Assembly (NCBI GenBank): GCA_902362435.1
Contig: CABIWW010000013.1
Location: 73,238 to 96,417 of the forward strand
Reading direction: 5' to 3'
Length of the DNA stretch: 23,180 nucleotides
Source of the DNA: Eubacteriaceae bacterium
GTDB taxonomy: Bacteria > Bacillota > Clostridia > Peptostreptococcales > Anaerovoracaceae
Below are positions 1 through 7,115 of this stretch, one piece after another (position 1 is the first letter of the stretch; every line of letters starts with the position of its first letter). The translations under genes and the position numbers were made by a program. The notes beneath the pieces are model-generated. The model was not told where the DNA came from. It worked only from the letters and a program-made list of their open reading frames with translations, and searched no databases.

Positions 1-639
1 CCGGATACGACAGGAGTCTATCCGGTGGAACTTCCGGGACGCGGCGTCAGGATGGAGGAACGCTTCACTTCTTCGCTGGAAGACGCAGCGCAGGAATTTG
101 CAGCAGAGCTCAGCGGATTTGACGACAAGCCAATGGTGTTCACAGGACACAGCATGGGCGGTATACTGGCATATCTGACTGCATACTGTCTCGAGACGCA
201 GTACGGTATACATGTGGAAAAGCTGTTCTTGACATCTTCGTCTCCCGACATATGCGCATCGGATAAAATGAAAAAGATCAGAGCAGAAGATCTCACTGAT
301 GACGAATTCTGTGAGGAGCTGATATCATTCGGCGCGCTTGACTCCAGGATGATGCGGCTTCGGGAATTCCGCGAGATATTCCTGCCGATAGCCAGAGCGG
401 ATTTCGGACTCGTCAGCAGCTTCGTGCCGGATCCGGCAATGCAGGTGAGCTGTGATATCAGCGTGTATGGCGGTCTGGATGACCTGATAGTGGAGCCTGA
501 CAGGTACGGAACATGGGAAAGATACACGACGGGAAATGTTACCATCGAATTGATGGAAGGCGATCATTTTTTTATAAAAACCGGGAAAAAGACGGTGTGC
601 AGAGACATTTTATCGTATTTACAGGAAAGATATGTGTAA
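1..639 (+). CDS. Type II thioesterase (alpha/beta hydrolase), 5'-truncated by the window edge
   Basis: This is the C-terminal part of a GrsT/RifR-type thioesterase. These proteins hydrolyse stalled or mis-primed acyl groups from carrier proteins of non-ribosomal peptide or polyketide synthases. The frame is open from base 1 and reads PDTTGVYPVELPGRGVRMEE. The VELPGRG segment is the usual family motif before the lid, so the real start lies left of the window; the GTG at 25 is internal. The nucleophile elbow GHSMGG is near 145-162. A likely acid sits in YGGLDD (near 470-485) and the histidine in EGDHFF (near 560-575), so the Ser-Asp-His triad looks complete. A biosynthetic cluster may lie to the left, but nothing of it is visible. 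No convincing terminator follows, only a 6-bp hairpin at 661-676. The family call is firm; the partner synthase is unknown. Confidence 0.85.
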   Translation, partial: PDTTGVYPVELPGRGVRMEERFTSSLEDAAQEFAAELSGFDDKPMVFTGHSMGGILAYLTAYCLETQYGIHVEKLFLTSSSPDICASDKMKKIRAEDLTDDEFCEELISFGALDSRMMRLREFREIFLPIARADFGLVSSFVPDPAMQVSCDISVYGGLDDLIVEPDRYGTWERYTTGNVTIELMEGDHFFIKTGKKTVCRDILSYLQERYV

Positions 640-660
640 ATAAACAATATTTTATGTAGT

Positions 661-682
661 TGAGACTATCGTCTCACCTGCG
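661..682. repeat. Copy 1 of a 17-base repeat (CTATCGTCTCACCTGCG), with a small hairpin
   Basis: Bases 666-682 are identical to 7030-7046. Here the left part can also form a TGAGAC/GTCTCA hairpin (661-666 with 671-676). It sits between the thioesterase stop and the sigma-54 regulator gene. A shorter relative, TATCGTCTCA, occurs at 2336-2345. The function is unknown. Confidence 0.5.
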
Positions 683-774
683 ATAACAAAGACGGAAGAT
701 CGCTATGTCTTGAAAAAAGAGGTCGTTTGTGGCATGATAATGAATAAGTATCTTTAATGAAAGGGAGACGGCAT

Positions 775-2160
775 ATGAGATATAGCAGTTTCATCAGGGA
801 AAATTACGATACTTTTTTGGAAATAATAGATTGCATGAAGATAGGGGTATGGATAACAGACGGCAGAGGGATTGTCGTGATCGTTAATGAGCAATCCGTA
901 AATCGGGGGGGATTAGGCAGAGATGAGGTCGTAGGCAAGCACATGACCGAACTTATTGATATATGATATATAAACGAATCGGCTGCTCTCAAAGCTATAA
1001 AAAGTCGCGAGGAAGAGAGTGTCATAGAAGAAATGGGGGAAGGCGGCAGTCTGCTTGCTGTCAGCATACCGCTGTTTTATGAGGGTGAAATAGATTTGGT
1101 CATCTGTATAGAAAAGAATATAGCAGATGTATCTGCCATGGAAAAAGCGCTGGAAGAACAGAAGATATTTGCAAGCAGGCTCAAAAACGAACTAAAGCAT
1201 TTCCGGGGAGACAATTCCGCAGAAATGGTGGCGTGCAGTATAAGTACCATACAGCTGCGGGAGAAAGCCGTAAATATCGGAGCGATAGACGCAACAGTCA
1301 TGATAACAGGAGAGTCTGGAGCCGGCAAAGAAGTCATTGCGGATCTAATACAGAACAGCAGCAAGAGAGCCGATAAGGCTTTTATAAAAATCAACTGTGC
1401 AGCTATCCCGGAGACTCTGATAGAGTCTGAACTTTTCGGATATGAAGAGGGGGCGTTTACAGGCGCAGGAAAAAACGGGAAAAAAGGGATCTTTGAGCAG
1501 GCTGACGGAGGAACTCTTTTTCTTGATGAGATAGGAGAGCTTCCTTTGGCGATGCAGTCCAAACTTCTGAGAGTCCTTCAGGAAAAAGAGATCAGAAGGA
1601 TAGGTGGAGAATGTGATATTCCCGTAAATGTCAGGATAATAGCTGCCACGAACAGAGATCTAGGAGAGGAGATAAAAAAAGGAACATTTAGAGAGGATCT
1701 TTATTACAGACTTTTTGTAGTTGTGCTTGAAGTGCCGCCGCTCAGGAACAGGAGGGAAGATATCGCTCAGCTGGTATTCCGTTTTTTGAGGCAGTTCAAC
1801 GAAGAGTATGATTTGAACAAGACGATAGACGAAGAGGCGATCCATGCTATGGAGCATTATTCGTGGCCGGGAAATGTCAGGGAGCTGAGAAATGTAGTTG
1901 AGCGTCTCGTAGTCAGTAATTCCGGAGATGAAATAACAGCTTTTCAGGTCAAAATGTGCCTGAGTGGTGTCGAAAGCTTCATAGCAATGGATACATCCGG
2001 TGAAGACCCCGGATTATCACTGGATGAAATGATGAAAGAGTACGAGAAGCAGCTCATAATTAAAGCACTGAAAAAAAACAGGAATGCATCCGAAGCTGCC
2101 AGAGCCCTGAAAATCGACAAGTCCACTATGTCAAAGAAGCGCAGGAAATTCGGCATATGA
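775..2160 (+). pseudogene. PAS-containing sigma-54-dependent transcriptional activator, interrupted by in-frame TGA
   Basis: Start ATG 775 is chosen because AGGGAG (762-767) lies 7 bases upstream; ATG 757 lacks such a site. Codon 64 (964-966) is TGA, but the same frame continues open to 2160. The residues before and after it (VGKHMTELIDI, then [17 protein letters not shown]) read as one PAS sensor domain. The AAA+ domain follows with Walker A GESGAGKE, the sigma-54 contact loop GAFTGA and Walker [14 protein letters not shown] Fis-type helix-turn-helix is at the C-terminus ([20 protein letters not shown]). Such proteins open sigma-54 promoters, and one lies just downstream (2374-2389), so this is probably the operon's own activator. 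Either the gene is broken, or a shorter protein starts at ATG 1033 with an intact AAA+ and DNA-binding part but no N-terminal PAS half. Uninterrupted length would be 461 residues. Confidence 0.85.
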
Positions 2161-2297
2161 TCGACAGTTACAGGTGAGGCTGAGAGTTGACGATTGGGAA
2201 AAAGTTTATATTTGTAAACAATCGCACAGAAATTTGTGAATAGACTGAAAATAATAGCTGCAATATCGGAAATACATACTTAAGAGGGATGAGAACT

Positions 2298-2336
2298 TGC
2301 GTATGTGTTGACATTTGTCAACACATACGCATTTTT
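2298..2336 (+). promoter_or_regulatory. Perfect 34-base inverted repeat: probable activator site (UAS), possibly also a terminator
   Basis: The arms TGCGTATGTGTTGACA (2298-2313) and TGTCAACACATACGCA (2316-2331) are exact complements around TT. The centre lies about 85 bases upstream of the predicted start of the downstream sigma-54 promoter, a normal distance for an enhancer-binding protein. The right arm is followed by TTTTT (2332-2336), so as RNA it could also terminate the regulator transcript. Confidence 0.65.
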
Positions 2337-2373
2337 ATCGTCTCAAAATCCTCAAAAAATGTCCGTTTATGTT

Positions 2374-2389
2374 TGGCATGATACTTGCA
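2374..2389 (+). promoter_or_regulatory. Sigma-54 (-24/-12) promoter
   Basis: TGGCATGATACTTGCA fits the RpoN consensus TGGCACG-N4-TTGCW with one mismatch and exact GG-to-GC spacing. Transcription would start near 2400, about 58 bases before the ATG of the first operon gene. It lies directly downstream of the sigma-54 activator gene. Confidence 0.85.
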
Positions 2390-2416
2390 ATATTTATGTG
2401 ACAAGAAGTTAAAGTC

Positions 2417-2438
2417 TGCGGATCGTTAAAGATCCGCA
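2417..2438 (+). promoter_or_regulatory. Stem-loop in the 5' leader of the sigma-54 operon
   Basis: TGCGGATC (2417-2424) pairs exactly with GATCCGCA (2431-2438) around a 6-base loop. It falls within the predicted leader, just ahead of the AGGAGG ribosome site near 2446-2451. No T-run follows, so it is not a terminator. It may stabilise the 5' end or affect translation. Confidence 0.5.
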
Positions 2439-2457
2439 AAGAAACAGGAGGGAAATA

Positions 2458-2880
2458 ATGGCAAGAATAGAAGCTGAAAAAAGAGATTTATTAAATGAAG
2501 TAAAAAAGGGCAAGGATGTTACAGAACTTAAATTCAGAATGTCTATCCACGGCGAGGACATGCACTATCCGGGAGAGATGATTTCGGGATGCAAGCTTAT
2601 GGAAAAATGTATAGACTGTTGTACAGAACTGAGTAACATACGCGATGGAGGGGACGGCGGATTATTTGTCAGGACAGAAGGCAATATACTTAAACCGGTG
2701 CATATGCTGGATGCGGTAGAGATCGTATGCTGGCTGATAAAGCAGGGCAATAGATCCAGACTGTATGGATATGAGATGTACAAAACTTCTGAGTACAATC
2801 AGAAAACTGACCGCTCGGAGGTGTTTGACGAACCGGTTCTTACTGTCAAAGGAGATGTTACTTTCGTGATTGCAGAATAA
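2458..2880 (+). CDS. Hot-dog-fold protein resembling 3-aminobutyryl-CoA / beta-alanyl-CoA ammonia-lyase
   Basis: 140 residues, start fixed by AGGAGG with good spacing. I recognise the pattern of the small CoA-dependent ammonia-lyases, Kal of lysine fermentation and Acl of beta-alanine fermentation. Matching features are FRMS near residue 26, HYPG at 36-39, SG at 43-44, CTEL at 55-58, DGGLF at 66-70, KP at 79-80 and GNRSRLYGYEMYK at 97-109. Those enzymes reversibly remove ammonia from a beta-aminoacyl-CoA to give an enoyl-CoA. The present protein has about 20 extra N-terminal residues and unusually many cysteines (45, 51, 54, 55, 91). It is first in the sigma-54 operon, followed by two CoA-transferases and a transporter, which supports a CoA-thioester substrate. 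The fold assignment is fairly confident; the exact substrate is not known. It could also be a related dehydratase or thioesterase. Confidence 0.6.
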   Translation: MARIEAEKRDLLNEVKKGKDVTELKFRMSIHGEDMHYPGEMISGCKLMEKCIDCCTELSNIRDGGDGGLFVRTEGNILKPVHMLDAVEIVCWLIKQGNRSRLYGYEMYKTSEYNQKTDRSEVFDEPVLTVKGDVTFVIAE

Positions 2881-2933
2881 CAGCTCACAGCGAAACATTG
2901 GACATAAAGTTTTGATCAGAAAAGGAGGGCGGT

Positions 2934-4136
2934 ATGACCGGAATATTAGAGGGTGTGAAAATAATAGATTTTACCCAAGGGCATCTGGGAAGCTATGGCA
3001 CTATGCTACTGGCGGATTTCGGGGCGGAAGTGATAAAAATAGAAGAACCTGAAAGAGGCGATATGATGCGGGATATTTTTCCCAAGAACAAAAACGGGAG
3101 CGCATATCATGCATATATGAACAGAGGGAAGAAGAGTGTATGCATCGACAGGAAATCATGCGAAGGGCAGCAGATCATCATGAAACTTATAGAAACCGCA
3201 GACGTGGTATGTGATTCTTTCCCGGCAGGAGAGCTGGAAAGATGCGGATTGAGCTACCAAAAGGCTTCGGCCGTAAATCCTAAGATTATCTATGCATCGC
3301 ATACTGCATTTGGAAAGACGGGGCCTATGAGTTATACGGCAGGAAGCGATCTTGCGGCACAGGCTATTTGCGGACTTATGGATGTGACAGGTCATGAAGG
3401 CACGCCGCCTACAGCGCATGGTTCCAGGATGGCAAACCAGTTTGGAGGACTCTTTTTCGCTACAGGTATAGTGGCCGCTTTAATGGCCGCAGAGAAAAGC
3501 GGCAAGGGGCAGCAGATAGACGTCGCCTCTGCAGACTGTATGTATACAGCGCTTGAGGACATACTCGTAGATGAAATGTTTACCGGGGAGATCTACATTA
3601 GAGAAGGCAACAAATCAAGAGCGATAGCACCATATGATACGTTCAGTGTGAAAGACGGCTACGTATCGACCGCTGTTTCCACCAATGCACAATGGGAGAA
3701 ATTCTGCGAGGCGATGGACATGCCGGAGCTGCTTGCGGATGAAAGATTTGCTACCAATGAATCCCGAGGAAAAAATTACCTTTCATCCCTGCGAGATATC
3801 ATTCAGGTGAAGCTTGCTTCGATGACAAGGGATGAAATAGAGGCAAAGCTCAGACCGCTCAATATCCCAAGCGGTCCGGTGATCAAGGTATCGGAAGCGT
3901 TTGAGAGCGAACAGCTGAACTGCCGAAACATGATCGTTGAACTTGAGGACAAGGCGTTAGGCGCAGTCAAAATGCCGGGCATACCTATAAAGATATCTTG
4001 CATGGAAGATTCGCTGCGGGGATCGGCGCCGCTGCTGGGCGAAGATACGATGAGCATACTGACAGGTATAGGCTGCGGGGAAGAAGAAATAGACAGACTG
4101 ATAGAACATGGTGTCATCAGACGCAGGGAGATGTAA
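2934..4136 (+). CDS. Family III CoA-transferase (CaiB/BaiF), copy 1
   Basis: 400 residues, normal for the family, with start ATG behind AGGAGG (2922-2928 region). CaiB/BaiF enzymes move CoA between carboxylic acids through an aspartyl-CoA thioester. The N-terminus (GILEGVKIIDFTQGHLGSYGTMLLADFGAEVIKIEEP) is the classic family opening. The catalytic aspartate should be Asp201 in IDVASADCMY, by alignment to Asp169 of formyl-CoA transferase. The C-terminal PLLGEDTMSIL motif is also typical. It lies 53 bases after the ammonia-lyase-like gene and 11 bases before a second paralogue, so the two are certainly cotranscribed. They could form a heteromer or act on different acids. The carboxylate substrate cannot be told from sequence. 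Confidence 0.92.
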   Translation: MTGILEGVKIIDFTQGHLGSYGTMLLADFGAEVIKIEEPERGDMMRDIFPKNKNGSAYHAYMNRGKKSVCIDRKSCEGQQIIMKLIETADVVCDSFPAGELERCGLSYQKASAVNPKIIYASHTAFGKTGPMSYTAGSDLAAQAICGLMDVTGHEGTPPTAHGSRMANQFGGLFFATGIVAALMAAEKSGKGQQIDVASADCMYTALEDILVDEMFTGEIYIREGNKSRAIAPYDTFSVKDGYVSTAVSTNAQWEKFCEAMDMPELLADERFATNESRGKNYLSSLRDIIQVKLASMTRDEIEAKLRPLNIPSGPVIKVSEAFESEQLNCRNMIVELEDKALGAVKMPGIPIKISCMEDSLRGSAPLLGEDTMSILTGIGCGEEEIDRLIEHGVIRRREM

Positions 4137-4147
4137 AGGAGGAAAAA

Positions 4148-5359
4148 ATGGGACCTCTTGATGGAATAACAATACTGGATTTTACTCAGGCATATAATGG
4201 ACCGTATTGTACTATGAATCTGGCGGATATGGGAGCGAGGGTGATCAAAGTTGAACGTGCGGATGGCGGAGACCAGTCCAGGTTCTGGACGCCTTTTTCC
4301 GAGAGCGGAGGAAGCGGGTATTTCGCTACATACAACAGGAACAAGGAGGGTATTGCAGTCGATCTGAATACCATGGAAGGCAAAGAGCTGATAAAGCGGC
4401 TTTATCGTCAGGCAGATGTGGTGTTGGAAAACTTCAAATTCGGTACGATGGATAAACTTGGCGTCGGATATGAAGTTGCTTTGAAAGAGAATCCTGAAAT
4501 AATTTTTGCCTCCAGCACGGGATTCGGGCAGAATGGACCGCTTTGTAAAAATACAGCGTATGACAATGTCATAGAAAGTATGTGTGGATATATGGAAATG
4601 ACCGGATTCCCGGAATACCCGCCGCTCAGATCAGGAGCATCTGTGGCGGACAGCTATACGGGTCTTACTATGTGCCTTGCCATTGTGCTTGCGTGCTATG
4701 AGAAGAGACGTACAGGCAAAGGATGCAGGATAGATCTTGCTATGCTCGATGTGATGTTTTCAACATTGGACAGTGCCGTGCTGACTTATTCTCTTACGGG
4801 TAAAGAGACAAGCAGGACAGGAAACGCCAGACCCGCAGAACTGGTTCCCTATGATACGTATTATTGCGCCGACGGGTTCATAGCTGTAACGATAACAGAT
4901 GAGAGCATGTGGCCTGGTTTCTGTTTAGCGCTTGGAAAGCCGGAACTTATAAAAAATCCTGAGTTTATGACAAATGATCTTAGATGTCGCAATGTCGAAT
5001 CTTTTACAGCTCTGATCAGCGGGATAATGGCAGAAAAAAGGCAGGATGAACTGCTGAAAAGCTTTGTAAGATTCAATGTACCTGCAACAAAGATATATAC
5101 ACCGCTCGATGCGATGGAACACCCGCAGCTTCTGGCAAGAGATATGGTCATAGATGTAGAGGATGCCAATGTAGGAAATTTCAGGACTTTCGGGATTCCG
5201 GTAAAATTCAGCGAAACAGAAGGAACTATAAGAAAATCCTCACCGAGGCTTGGAGAAGATACATATAAGGTAATGAAAGAAGCCGGATATACAGAGTGCG
5301 AAATAAGAAAAATGGCAGAGAATGAAGTTGTCGTTGTCTGTGAGGAGTCCGTACAGTGA
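4148..5359 (+). CDS. Family III CoA-transferase (CaiB/BaiF), copy 2
   Basis: 403 residues from ATG 4148, which follows AAAGGAGG (4136-4143) at 4 bases. The frame is open further upstream to 3998, but that part overlaps copy 1 out of frame and is not believed. It opens with GPLDGITILDFTQAYNGPYCTMNLADMGARVIKVE. The presumed catalytic residue is Asp201 in IDLAMLDVMF, the same residue number as in copy 1. The RLGEDTYKVMKEAGY end is typical. The two copies align along their length but clearly differ, so this is an old duplication or recruitment, not a recent repeat. A tandem pair suggests either a heterodimer or one enzyme for substrate entry and one for product exit. The ribosome site overlaps the end of copy 1. 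Confidence 0.92.
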   Translation: MGPLDGITILDFTQAYNGPYCTMNLADMGARVIKVERADGGDQSRFWTPFSESGGSGYFATYNRNKEGIAVDLNTMEGKELIKRLYRQADVVLENFKFGTMDKLGVGYEVALKENPEIIFASSTGFGQNGPLCKNTAYDNVIESMCGYMEMTGFPEYPPLRSGASVADSYTGLTMCLAIVLACYEKRRTGKGCRIDLAMLDVMFSTLDSAVLTYSLTGKETSRTGNARPAELVPYDTYYCADGFIAVTITDESMWPGFCLALGKPELIKNPEFMTNDLRCRNVESFTALISGIMAEKRQDELLKSFVRFNVPATKIYTPLDAMEHPQLLARDMVIDVEDANVGNFRTFGIPVKFSETEGTIRKSSPRLGEDTYKVMKEAGYTECEIRKMAENEVVVVCEESVQ

Positions 5360-5391
5360 TTAGGTGAGTATTCATACTGGGAGGTGAAGTA

Positions 5392-6783
5392 ATGAATGGA
5401 ATAATTACTCTGCTGCCGGTAGTTATATTACTGGTAGTCGCTATAGTAACTAAAAAAACAACGTCAGCGCTGGTCATAGGTGCTCTGACAGCATTTATCA
5501 TTACGGGAAAGGGCGATTTTCTCAATACCATAATGGATGGTCTTTATGGCGTAGGCATGTCTGCGGATACTGTATGGCTGCTGTTTATATTTGTATTCAT
5601 CGGTGTGTTCGCAGGAATCCTGAATGTGACCGGAGTGGCAGATGCTATGCTCAGGTTTATCGCAGGGAAAGTAAGATCAGGCAGAAGTCTGTACCTGTGG
5701 ACATGGATATTTGCATTAGTGCTTTTTATCGATGATGCGCTGCGAACGACAGTTCTGGGACAGCTGACGCCGCTTTACGACAAGTATAAAATACCCAGGG
5801 CATCATTTGCATATATGGTGGACCTATTAGGAGTGGCATTTGCATCTCTCATCCCTATAACATCGTGGGCGGCATTTTATCAAGGAGTGTTTGGCGAGTA
5901 CAAAGAGCTGTCGTATCTTGGAACTCCGTTTGAGATCTACCTGCATACTATACCGTTTCTGTTTTATGCATGGATAGGCATAATCATGCTTTTCTGCTAT
6001 ACGATGGGCTGGATTCCGAAGCTGGGAGCAATGAAGAAGGCATATGCCGAAGCGGCGGTTTCCGGAAAACTTTATGGCGAGCGAAGCGAGAGCCTGAATA
6101 CTGCGGCAGACAGCATATGCGCTTTTGATGAAGAATTCGGAACAGGTACGGCGGAAAAGAGAGGTTATGTTTTCAAAATATGCTGCTTCATCGGAAGCGT
6201 GGTGATACTCAGTGTTTCGGTATTTCTCTTCAGTGATCTTCTTTATGGACTTATCATTGCTGATGGTGTGCTTATAGCCGTGAGTCTGGCAAGCAGGCTT
6301 ACAAAATGGAACGATATGCTTGATTCCATAGCTTCAGGAGTCGCTTCGATGTATCCGCTAGCGATCATATTGTTTTGCGCATATCTTATGAGGGACTCTG
6401 TTATAGGTCTGGGAATGCCGGATTATATAATCAGTATAGCCGAACCGTTTGCGATTCCAGAGCTGTTTCCGTGCTTCGCATTTATAATCTGTTGTATACT
6501 GACCTTCACTACAGGAAGCAACTGGGGTATAACGGCTGTATTTGCGACCATAGGTATGCCGCTGGCATTTTCCATCGGTGCTGATCCGGTATTGACGATG
6601 GCAGCTGTCATAAATGGCGCCGCATTTGGTTCACACGTATGTTTCTATACAGATATGACGGTATTTGTCTCCAGAATGGTGAAGATAGACAATATCGAAC
6701 ATGCGCTCACACAGCTTCCTTACGGATTGATCGGCGGAGGCATCTCAGCAGTGATGTTTGCCGTCTGCGGGTATGTGATTTAG
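5392..6783 (+). CDS. NhaC-family Na+/H+ or Na+/substrate antiporter
   Basis: 463 residues, ATG preceded by GGAGGTGA. The protein is almost wholly hydrophobic with about 11-12 membrane spans. It carries the NhaC-superfamily signature: FIDDALRTTVLGQLTPLYDKYKIPRASFAYMVD and then SLIPITSWAAF, corresponding to the DD-x-x-n-T and ISTW regions of NhaC and MleN. A hydrophilic loop around residues 210-255 (CDS bases near 6020-6160) separates two halves. Members exchange Na+ for H+, and some for organic or amino acids. As the last gene of the sigma-54 operon behind CoA-transferases it more likely handles the pathway's substrate or product than general sodium balance; that is inference. Two terminators follow its stop codon. 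Confidence 0.85.
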   Translation: MNGIITLLPVVILLVVAIVTKKTTSALVIGALTAFIITGKGDFLNTIMDGLYGVGMSADTVWLLFIFVFIGVFAGILNVTGVADAMLRFIAGKVRSGRSLYLWTWIFALVLFIDDALRTTVLGQLTPLYDKYKIPRASFAYMVDLLGVAFASLIPITSWAAFYQGVFGEYKELSYLGTPFEIYLHTIPFLFYAWIGIIMLFCYTMGWIPKLGAMKKAYAEAAVSGKLYGERSESLNTAADSICAFDEEFGTGTAEKRGYVFKICCFIGSVVILSVSVFLFSDLLYGLIIADGVLIAVSLASRLTKWNDMLDSIASGVASMYPLAIILFCAYLMRDSVIGLGMPDYIISIAEPFAIPELFPCFAFIICCILTFTTGSNWGITAVFATIGMPLAFSIGADPVLTMAAVINGAAFGSHVCFYTDMTVFVSRMVKIDNIEHALTQLPYGLIGGGISAVMFAVCGYVI

Positions 6784-6819
6784 CATATAGACAACAGGTC
6801 ACACGTGAAAAATATATAG

Positions 6820-6862
6820 AGCGGCTCTCAGGCAGAGCATGCGCTGGGCAGCCGCTGTTTTT
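6820..6862 (+). terminator. Rho-independent terminator 1 after the sigma-54 operon
   Basis: AGCGGCT (6820-6826) pairs with AGCCGCT (6850-6856). The loop is 23 bases and TTTTT-like sequence (6858-6862) follows. It is weaker than the next hairpin because of the long loop. Confidence 0.5.
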
Positions 6863-6873
6863 GCATAGAAAAA

Positions 6874-6902
6874 CCCTGCGTTTGACGCAGGGATCATTTT
6901 TT
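6874..6902 (+). terminator. Rho-independent terminator 2 after the sigma-54 operon
   Basis: CCCTGCG (6874-6880) pairs exactly with CGCAGGG (6886-6892) around TTTGA. ATCATTTTTT follows. The compact GC-rich stem and T-run make this the main stop of the operon. Confidence 0.85.
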
Positions 6903-7115
6903 GTACCTGCAGCATTTGCTGCCGATCCGTCAGCAGGCTTGAGCGTTTTCGTAAACAGCTAAATGCTAAATACGGATAAGTGTAGGTTTGTCAAACATGT
7001 ATTGTACCCTACAAGTCGGCCCTACAAGTCTATCGTCTCACCTGCGTAAAAACCCTTGAATTTAGCGGATTTAGCTGATATACTGATAACGCTGATTAAT
7101 TTTGCTGAAAAGGGG
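6903..7115. other. Intergenic region with tandem and inverted short repeats before the TetR gene
   Basis: Together with the terminators, 6784-7115 is about 330 bases without a credible gene. It contains two direct 11-base repeats, CCCTACAAGTC at 7007-7017 and 7020-7030, offset by 13 bases. An upstream TGTAGG (6981-6986) is complementary to CCTACA (7008-7013). Copy 2 of the 17-base repeat CTATCGTCTCACCTGCG is at 7030-7046. I see no clear -35/-10 pair. The repeats could be operator sites for the following TetR protein. Confidence 0.45.

Noticed and set aside
731..746. Second sigma-54 promoter before the activator gene (TGGCATGATAATGAAT)
   Set aside because: It shares TGGCATGATA with the true promoter but lacks the -12 TTGC element, so I do not call it.
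964..1000. Selenocysteine at the TGA of the sigma-54 activator
   Set aside because: A PAS domain has no need for Sec at this place, and I found no convincing SECIS-like hairpin directly after the codon.
3998..4147. Longer N-terminus for the second CoA-transferase
   Set aside because: The extension overlaps the first transferase out of frame; the strong ribosome site and family start MGPLDGITILDFTQ fix ATG 4148.
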